A DNA stretch of 64,000 nucleotides from Sabethes cyaneus (lineage: Eukaryota > Arthropoda > Insecta > Diptera > Culicidae), in the NCBI RefSeq assembly GCF_943734655.1, contig NC_071354.1, forward strand, positions 57,763,544 to 57,827,543, written 5' to 3'. Numbering within the stretch: position 1 is the first letter of the stretch; each line of letters begins with the position of its first letter. The notes under the pieces were generated by a model. It was given only the letters and a program-made list of their open reading frames with translations, had not been told where the DNA came from and ran no database searches. The position numbers and the translations under genes are program-made. Positions 56,801 through 64,000 of the stretch are shown here, one piece after another.

Positions 56801-57630
56801 TGCAAAAAGAATATAAGAAACATGGACTCATATAAAAAACTTTTAATTTCTTTTGAGAGCTCAAAGCAATTGACGACTGCAGTGACACGATGATATTTCC
56901 GACCGAGTTCACACTCAAAGCCATCGCTATGGGTGTATCATATTTGCTGAAATAATACGACTAACTTTTTCGTTACTGACGGCGATTTGGATTGTTGTTA
57001 ATCCTGGCCCATCCACCTATCTCATCTACTCAGACAGTTATATTTGAAAATAAGACCCCGAGGCGCCTTCATGACTATTATCATTTTACGAAAATACAGG
57101 TTTATGTCGAAATTATTTCGACATTCTTATTTAATGCTAACAGACTTATTAATGTAGGTACTTTCGGTAGCAAATTACTTTTCGCTAGTTTGCTGAATGA
57201 CACAGGTTTGCAATGGCATAGCCACAAGACCAAAAGGAGAAGCTGAAAACAAAGTTAAATAAATTTTTGATGTGATTCGAGTTATACAGAGGACAATCAA
57301 TTTTTTTCTAAACAGATATTTTATCATAAATAAAATAAAAGTTCGGACCAACCTTCTTCAACTAGATATATTCACTATTATTCTCTAAAGCCGAGCTTTT
57401 TGTTTCGAACCATTAGATCGCCATTTTGAATAAAAAATATTGCAACTTTGAAAATTTCGAAAACAACTTTAAAAAAATATCTGCTGCTTCAAAACATCGG
57501 TTGAACAGAAGGTATTTTAGTAGACTAGACAGGATTTTAGTTATTTTTACTACCATTTCCTTTGTCTATTGGAAAAACTAATGAAAAATAAATAATCGTT
57601 ATAAAAAAGTATTCAAATGCCAGAAATAAT
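53817..57630. other. Unassigned stretch
   Basis: No gene or repeat family recognised. 55180-55870 is richer in G and C with (CAT)n-like words near 55337 and may be unique or conserved non-coding DNA. Frames on both strands are under 95 codons. Confidence 0.4.
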
Positions 57631-58110
57631 TAGAGTATGGCGGGGCATAAGTGTGATGTTTGAAGTTCAGCTATAAATTATCTGGAATAATAATGTTATG
57701 CAAATAAAATCTTCATTCTCCTGGTCAAGTGCCGATTCGCACTTTTACCCCACTAGCGGGGCAAAAGTGCGAAGCTCGAATCCATGAAATTAGCACAGCA
57801 GTAGCTATCAAAACCATATTATCTTTAATCTGCGGTATGTTTCGGTAAGGAATACAGGCCGGACTCGATTATCCGGGGATTCGATTAACCGGGTTTTTAG
57901 ACTCGATTATCCGGGTGAAAAAAAAATTATTTTTTTTCAATGATTTATTTTAAACCTTAATGTTATAGTTTTCATGCTACATGATGATTCCAACTTGACA
58001 AGTATTGATACACCTCCCTAAAGCTACAAAATTCCTTTCTTATATTCCTTTTATCGGCGAACAAAACAAAAATAAATCCTGCGATGATGGAATCAATTTT
58101 TTTACTTAAA

Positions 58111-58172
58111 AATCATCATCATCATCACCATTACCATCATCATCATCATCATCATCATCATCGTAATCATCA
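58111..58172. repeat. (CAT)n microsatellite
   Basis: About 20 CAT/CAC/CGT triplets with few interruptions inside the pogo-like element. Confidence 0.9.
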
Positions 58173-58576
58173 ATAAAAAAAATTGCAAAAAAGGAATTTT
58201 ATGACTTTAGGGGAGATTGATCAATAATAAAAAAACCCGAATTAATCCACCTAGCGGCGTGACCTAGCCTTTCTACTGCCACAATAATCATTATTTAATT
58301 TCTCAAGAACTTAATTGTAGATGTATAGATGTTATATTAGACTATATTTTTAAATATCCGTTCCGTATTCCTCAAAATCCTTATTTGCCAGTAAAATTCA
58401 CAACGTATTGTGTAGAATAATTATATTTTCTTTCCTTGGGTGCGTAAATACATGTAAGCGTCATTTATGTTACTTGATGAACACCTTATTTAGTTTTATA
58501 ATATTTATAGAAAAATAATGTAAACACAAAAGATAATTGTTACAGACTTGAATGAATATGTATAGAAAATTAGAAA

Positions 58577-59050
58577 TTAACCCTCTAACGGGTCTACAGA
58601 CGGCCTTAACTTTCGGGCTTCAGAGCCACATATGAAACTTGTTTTGAATTGACAATATGAAGTATTTGTTCATAGCAGATTTTTTGATATTTTGATATTA
58701 ATACATACCATGCGTTCAAAAGATAGCATTTTTGAAAAACAAGAGTTCAGAAAAATTATTATTATATTTCGCTTTTGAAGAAAAAGGATATCTACAGCAA
58801 AATGATTGATCTCAAAATTTTACTATTGGTTTGTTTGGCTTCAATTTTGCAATATATCTGAATTAGAAAAAAATTACTGAATAGAGCATTAGATATGAAA
58901 ACGAGAAATGGAATTATTTCTTAGCTAGCACTCCTTCAGATAATTATTTTTGCATGAAAATCAAAACTTAAGCTTCTTTTGAATGTACTTTCATGAAAAG
59001 ATAGTCATTAGCTTGATCGCATCGTTTTTACAATGTTAGAGGGTTAGGAC
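58577..59050. mobile_element. Possible MITE with TAACCCTCTAAC ends
   Basis: TTAACCCTCTAACGGG at 58577 and its partial complement TGTTAGAGGGTTAG at 59036 face each other about 470 bp apart. TTAA at the left suggests a piggyBac-type target, but the right is TTAG. The inverted match is only about 12 bp, so the call is tentative. No coding frame. Confidence 0.4.
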
Positions 59051-59494
59051 AACAAGATGAGGTCGAAAAATAGTGCCAAAGCTGCGCCATAAACATGCTT
59101 GAGAATGGGAAATACGATCGATATGATTCCCAGTGCTTGTCTTTTTTTGATTTATTTATTAAAACATGATACATGACATAAGACATCTGTCCTTTAAAAT
59201 ATCACTAACGAAAACAAATCTTACAAAATTTCTACCGTGCAACGTTTACTTCCTATTTTTCATATAACATTTCTAAGCCTTAGTATCTATTGATTGAAAA
59301 GAGCATCTATTGATGCGCAGAATTTTTTTGGAATTTGTACAAATTTATTTGGAAAAATCAACTCACTAGTATTTTTGATTCTATACACCACTAGACCTAC
59401 ATGCTTAAATAAACTGCTTTTCTTCGCTTTTTGCTTTTCTTGTACAATTGTGAGTAACAGCAAGTGAAGAAAATGACAATTGAAATTTGAAATC

Positions 59495-59670
59495 AAAGAA
59501 AAGAAAAAACTTTTCGATTGAATCCCACTATTTAATATTTATTTGCAACAGATACGTAGTTCACCTACGACGTGCAGGCTTCATCAGTGTCTTATTTCAA
59601 AGCGTATACATATCTGTCGCGAATAAATAATAAATAGTGGAATTTAGTCGGTAAAAGTTTTTTCTTTTCT
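59495..59670. repeat. Fold-back, ~60-bp arms
   Basis: AAAGAAAAGAAAAAACTTTT through ATCCCACTATTTAATATTTA and GCAACAGATA on the left reappears inverted on the right (59601-59670). A non-palindromic centre contains CACCTACGACGTGCAGGCTT. Immediately to the right is the 55-bp segment also seen at 35284. Confidence 0.65.
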
Positions 59671-59778
59671 TTAATTTCAGAGTTCGTATTCCACTAAGAG
59701 GCTTCAAAAACTTCAGACAATTGACATGTTTCTCACTTTTCTTGAATTTCATTGCAAATTTTAAAATTGCAAATTGTC

Positions 59779-59804
59779 ATCACATACATACATACATACA
59801 TACA

Positions 59805-59838
<34 letters not shown>

Positions 59839-59840
59839 CA
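59779..59840. repeat. (CATA)n microsatellite
   Basis: About 14 CATA/TACA units, then TATATACATC. Pure over most of its length. Confidence 0.92.
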
Positions 59841-59929
59841 TCACAAACATCTCATACATTGAATACAATCAACATTTGATTGATATGTTTTGATTTCACA
59901 CGTTTTAACGGTTTAATATACGGTGCTTA

Positions 59930-60389
59930 AGTGTTAAAGTTTGAATAACTTTTGAATGAAGCGTCCGATTTTAAATAACTCGGTTTCGTTTGATAGATCT
60001 CAGCAGTAATTTTCAAATAATCATAAAATGTGTGATGTTTTTCATTAAATTAATGCTTATATATTACATAAATATGTTTTAAATACTATTTTTTCACAAT
60101 TCTTTATGTAACTTTCAAACTAAAAGTCCAATCGTCATGAAATTTGGAAGTTAAGGGTTTGCAAGGCTCCTCTTTCAAATGCAATCAATATTGTTCAAAT
60201 CGGTTAAGAGACCTATGAGATAATGAAGTCCCATATTTTTCGTATTTTTATACATAACTTTTGAACTAAAAGTCCGATCAGTATGAAATTCAATAGCGAC
60301 CAATGGGACACCTAGACCTTTCATTTGACACTAAGAACATTAAAATCGGTCCAGCCATCTCCGAGAAAAGTGAGTGAGATTAAAAGCGT

Positions 60390-60445
<56 letters not shown>

Positions 60446-60600
60446 CATACACACACACAGAAAATGCTCAGTTTTCGAAACTGAATCGAATGGTATATAA
60501 CATTCGGCCCGCAGGACCTTCTTTCCATTTCCGGTTTTCCAAGTGATTTCTATACCTTTATACTATATATTTATATAGTAGAAAGGCAAAACGTTTATAA
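59930..60600 (+). repeat. CA-microsatellite repeat (family C), uninterrupted copy
   Basis: Contains two related segments (AACTTTCAAACTAAAAGTCC and AACTTTTGAACTAAAAGTCC) each followed by CGAT...ATGAAATT, then AATCGGTCCAGCCATCTC, a CA tract (60391-60461), GAAAATGCTCAGTTTTCGAA and an end at TATAGTAGAAAGGCAAAACG. It corresponds in reverse to 26585-28300. No coding frame; the class is unknown. It lies inside the pogo-like element. Confidence 0.7.
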
Positions 60601-61155
60601 TACCTAAATATTGAAAAACATAACATACAAAAAGTAATATTGTACCAAAAAAAAATTATAAGTGGAAAAATTCGTAAGAAAGGAATTTTCTGACTTTTGG
60701 GAAGATAGATCAATAATAAATAATACATTTCTGATACCTAAAAGACAAAAAACTTGATATGCCTAAAAAAATTTTGTACCAAAAATGATGATTCGATTAT
60801 CCGGGTGATTCGATTATCCGGGCTGAAAATAAAAATTGTCACCCGGATAATCGAGTCCGGGCTGTATTCTCAATTAGCACCTTTTCTATTTTGCGCTGGT
60901 GTATTGCAGCCTCCGTTAGATCGAAACTTTTCTAAATGTTTGTTTTTTGTTTCATCAGCGGAAAAAACATTGTTTTCCTTCAGCCAACATCTGTAGAGCT
61001 AGCACATGGTTTTCTGCAGATTTTGCATTTCTAGTATCTGTAATATAGTGCCTAAAGCTGTCTATAATTAGTTATACATTTTTGCCTCGTCCATGAATCG
61101 CACTTTTGCCCCATCCGTGAATCGCACTTTTACCCCGCTAGACGCTTGACGGGGT

Positions 61156-62129
61156 TTGATTAAATTAAGGAAAGCCAAATATATTTTGCAAATTCTTTTC
61201 GCTGTATTTTCAAAACAGATATGGAAGTGATATAAAACGCTGCTATAAATTTTCAACAAGTAATATCCTTCTGTTGATATCGTATTTGCCGTGTAACGAA
61301 AAATTACAGCAAAACTGCCCTAAAATAACATTCGCACATAACTCAGCAACTATGCTTCGTAAGCAATTAAAGTTTACGTTAGATTCAAGTTGTCAGCCAT
61401 CCATGCCAATGTAGGCAATTTGCTCGGAATCTGGACCGATAAATCATTGAATCGCACTTTTACGCCCATCGCACATCGCACAAAAGTATGAGGTTGATCT
61501 ATTCCAGGTAAGGTAGGTAAAATGTAAAATCTATTAAAAATAACGTTCCATAGGGTTTATTCTAAAATTTTGGAAAATTGTTGCTCTGAAATCAGAGGAC
61601 TTACTTCTACTGAACCCTTGGTCTCTGAACGTGGGAGGCCTCTGGTGACCAGTCTGGTATCAGCCTGAAGATCAGTTGCGACTTATGGCTGTGCATTACA
61701 ACAATCGAAAGTTAAAATAATCGAAAGTTAATTTTTTATAACGTCAGTTTTTTAACAATTGACGAAGAGCACCGTTTTTCGTTATACAGGTCAAATCAAA
61801 ACACAAGGTAGATCTATAAACAAAAGTTATTTTTGAGCATCTTAATAGAATCTCAAATATGAGTAAAAGAAAATCTATTCCATTTAATTCTACTGTTATC
61901 TCAAATTCATAAAATATTCATAGGCGAGTAATTAGAACAGCAAATATTTACTCTAAATTAATCTAAATATTGGTGCTGTGGTAAATCACCAAGCGATTTA
62001 CCAGTGTTTAACCTTTAACAGTGTTTAACATTACTGTTTCATTTGAAGGTTTGTTAGTAGTTTTGCTAAAAAGTGTGAAGAAATTTCGTTGGGTATTGTT
62101 TGCTAATATACTAGAGTTTCTTTTTACAC
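61156..62129. other. Unassigned stretch
   Basis: AT-rich, apart from a GAATCGCACTTTTACGCCCA word at about 61448 related to the outer repeat cluster. No gene recognised. Confidence 0.4.
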
Positions 62130-62151
62130 GAATGAACTGATGTTGTTCTTG

Positions 62152-62513
62152 GGTATGAAATGGGGAAGGCAACTAGGAAAAAGCGCCCAACACAGCTCTA
62201 GCCATCCCAAGCCGCTACCTAGCGCCTCCACGTGGCCATACCTGGAAATACTTCAATTTGTATAGTTGAGTAGCCAAGCTAGGAGGTGCGGGGTCGTGCG
62301 GTTTTCATTTCCTAACCTTAAAAATGTAGTTTTAGGCATCCATTAACCATTCTTCCTTCCCCTGGTTCCAATCGTTTCCTTCGAATTCTCTCTGCGGTAC
62401 ATGCTGCCCAGTTGGCCTAGCCATTGACAAGAAAAATGATTGATTCAAGTAATCGTCATTTTCCAGGATGCCTTCAAGCATTGGCTGCGTTAGTGTTAGA
62501 TTAGATTAGTTTA
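62152..62513 (+). mobile_element. Short retroposon (SINE or LINE 3' end) with 22-bp target duplication
   Basis: A 22-bp direct repeat at 62130-62151 and 62514-62535 is exact. Between them, 362 bp start GGTATGAAATGGGGAAGGC and end with a TTAGATTAGATTAGTTTA tail, so it is on the plus strand with a short-tandem 3' end. Long exact target duplications are typical of non-LTR retroposition. No coding frame. No clear A/B boxes were seen, so a truncated LINE end is as likely as a SINE. Confidence 0.85.
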
Positions 62514-62639
62514 GAATGAACTGATGTTGTTCTTGATTTAAAGGAAATTGAAACTTGAAAAATGAGTTCATGAGTTATCTGCGATTTAAACTTAATTGTT
62601 TAAGGTCGCCTACTCTTGACTTTCATTTTTGATATTTCA

Positions 62640-63620
62640 TTATTCTCCTTTTGTACTCGCTTTTCCATCTTTCATTTTTCATAGTTTGCTGACATTTTGT
62701 TGTCTTATTAACGTCTATTAGTCGGTTGTCGTTTTTTTAACATTTGCCTTTCTGCATCTTTACGTCATCTTTTTGTTTCTTTTCAGCGATTTGTTGTCAT
62801 TTTTTATCATTTGCTTTTTTGTATGTACCGTGGCAGTTTTGGTTGCTCTTGATGCCGTATTTGGACATCATTTTAAGTCTTTTTTGATCTCTTTTTGCTG
62901 TTTTGACGTCCTTTTTATCACCTTTTCTGTATTCATATCCGTTATTTAGTTCTCTTTTTATATATTTTTTTGTAGCTTTTTTGGCGTTTTTTCACCGGCT
63001 ACTCATCGTATGTTTGTCTTTTTTATAGTCTTTTCGCCTACTTATCATCACTTGTCTGCCATCTTTTCGGGCCTCTCCGCTGTGCTTTTGTCATGTGTTT
63101 GCAGTTTTTTCGTCGTTCTTTTATCGTCTTTTTGTCAATTTAGGGTCTTTTCAACGCCCTTTCGCCTCATTTTGTCATCTCCTAGGTATGTTTTCTTCAT
63201 ATTCGTCATCACTGTCGTTTTCTTGTCGTCTTTTCATCTTGTCATCGTAGTTTCGTCATCTGTTTCTAGTCTTTTGACCTTTATTTTTGGCATTTTGTCG
63301 CTTTTTTGTGGTGTTTGCATTATTTTTGTGTCGGCAACTTTTCATCGTTATTTGGTTGTTTTTTCTTCGTGTTTTTTGCCATCGTCTCATCGCTTTTGTC
63401 ATCGTTTCGCCGTTGTTTTGTTTGTTGTCTCTTTGTCACTTTTTCGTCGTTGTGCTACTTTTATTGCCTTTTCGTCATCTTTCTGTCGTATATTCATTAT
63501 CATTTTGTCGTTCTTCTCGCATGTTTTGTTGGCTTTATAATGCTTTTCGAATAGCTTTTTGTCGTGTATATATATTGTTCTTCTGGTCGCTGTCTTTTTA
63601 TCGTCCTTTTAGGCTTATAC
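62640..63620. repeat. T-rich low-complexity tract (CTTTTTGTCATC-type words)
   Basis: Words such as TTTTGTCATC, TTTTCGTCGT and CTTTTTGTC repeat loosely over about 1 kb. Phe/Ser/Val-rich frames at 63010-63628 are products of this composition. It resembles 34641-35765 in general style but not in exact words. Confidence 0.7.
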
Positions 63621-63665
63621 AAATTTGAAAAAAAGTTTATGTCCTGGTCTTAAAATATGGTTGAA

Positions 63666-63666
63666 G

Positions 63667-63695
<29 letters not shown>
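63666..63695. repeat. 30-nt poly-G run
   Basis: Thirty consecutive G followed by CAAAAAAAAA. The context (AAGTTTATGTCCT upstream) resembles 16657-16705, so it is probably an expanded G tract in a dispersed repeat. Exact length is unreliable in sequencing. Confidence 0.9.
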
Positions 63696-63697
<2 letters not shown>

Positions 63698-63699
63698 AA

Positions 63700-64000
63700 A
63701 AAAAATAATAACATTAAACCTTCAATAACCAAACAAAAGAGAAGAAACCAGCGTTTATTTTTTCATATTATTAAAATTTTATTACAAATATTTTGTAGAG
63801 TACTTAAATTTTAGTTCAATCCTTTTAAACTTCAAAATTTTTCGACCCAAGCACATAAAGTAAGCATCCTGGTAGAGATGAAGCAGTTTGATAATTGTGG
63901 AGTGCCACAGGATCACCTTAGAGAGCCACAAACGTATAACTTGACCTTCATTTGAATTTTGTTTTGAACCTCCGTGTCACTCTGTTAGTTACCTTGCTTT
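63700..64000. other. Unassigned end of window
   Basis: AT-rich; no gene or repeat recognised in the last 300 bases. Confidence 0.4.

Larger units (their letters stand above)
57855..60864. mobile_element. pogo-like TIR element, no transposase, itself interrupted
   Basis: Left end CAGGCCGGACTCGATTATCC and, from the right, CAGCCCGGACTCGATTATCC, with TA outside both ends (57853-57854, 60865-60866). GATTCGATTATCCGGG words recur two or three times inside each end. CAG termini at TA and this sequence are typical of pogo/Tigger elements. The 3-kb span has no transposase frame and holds a CAT repeat, a likely MITE, a fold-back and a CA-microsatellite repeat. A 40-bp direct repeat (AAAGGAATTTT-TGACTTT) at 58189-58232 and 60679-60720 may mark the edges of later insertions. 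Confidence 0.75.
57637..61155. mobile_element. Outer element or repeat cluster with GGGGCAAAAGTGCG ends
   Basis: GCGGGGCATAAGTGTGA at 57639, a hairpin of CGCACTTTTACCCC/GGGGCAAAAGTGCG at 57735-57773, and the complement words CGCACTTTTGCCCC and CGCACTTTTACCCCGC at 61092-61138 form an inverted set around the pogo-like element. A further word lies at 61450. The arrangement fits one transposon interrupted by another, but its exact termini and target duplication are not clear. Confidence 0.5.

Noticed and set aside
63010..63628. 176-codon hydrophobic frame
   Set aside because: T-rich tract translated; overlapping frames are equally long and hydrophobic.

Overview
This window reads as intergenic or intronic DNA of an insect, most likely a culicine mosquito such as Aedes. 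That assignment is inferred from the repeat content: a mariner relic with DD37E spacing, RTE-type LINE debris, TTAA-, TA- and 8-bp-target MITEs, long CA/GT tracts and an AT-rich background. I find no intact host protein-coding gene and no tRNA, rRNA or CRISPR array. Nearly everything recognisable is transposable-element sequence, much of it nested.

Layout. 1-2.7 kb: unassigned, with one perfect hairpin. 2.77-6.87 kb: an RTE endonuclease relic, then three TTAA MITEs sharing their TTAA targets, the third split by a CR1/L2/Jockey-group LINE with an intact endonuclease-reverse transcriptase frame. 7.97-9.5 kb: a long inverted repeat, a mariner fragment and an RTE tail. 10.3-16.4 kb: two MITEs, two eroded LINE fragments and a minisatellite. 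17.17-19.27 kb: a TA-flanked terminal-inverted-repeat element. 23.7-28.3 kb: an RTE relic, 12-bp-period minisatellites and a GT-microsatellite repeat interrupted by another repeat. 28.4-34 kb: mostly unassigned, with weak exon-like reading frames on the minus strand and a 122-bp tandem duplication. 34.2-35.8 kb: low-complexity sequence. 35.85-38 kb: a mariner relic, a 640-bp near-palindrome and an RTE tail.

40.62-45.48 kb holds the best-preserved element: a complete Ty3/gypsy LTR retrotransposon on the minus strand. It has two identical 109-bp LTRs, a 5-bp target duplication (GTGGG), an intact Gag-Pol frame, a primer-binding site and a polypurine tract. Its Gag frame seems to need a leader intron to reach an ATG, and that interval carries a row of similar small hairpins.

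45.98-47.25 kb is a TIR element containing a TTAA MITE. 47.6-53.5 kb is best read as one RTE LINE relic split by a mariner copy (itself split by a 1.3-kb insertion, a hAT-like element and a 108-bp MITE) and by further insertions, including a hAT MITE with an exact 8-bp duplication. 53.73-53.82 kb carries a pre-miRNA-like hairpin. 57.6-61.5 kb is a second stack: a GGGGCAAAAGTGCG repeat around a pogo-like element around a CA-microsatellite repeat. 62.13-62.54 kb is a short retroposon with a 22-bp target duplication. The window ends in pyrimidine-rich sequence and a 30-nt G run.

The elements do not form a pathway. The LTR retrotransposon and the CR1-like LINE keep complete-looking catalytic frames; the rest is non-autonomous or decayed. 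The order of insertion can be read from interrupted copies. Family names rest on motifs read by eye; no database search was made.
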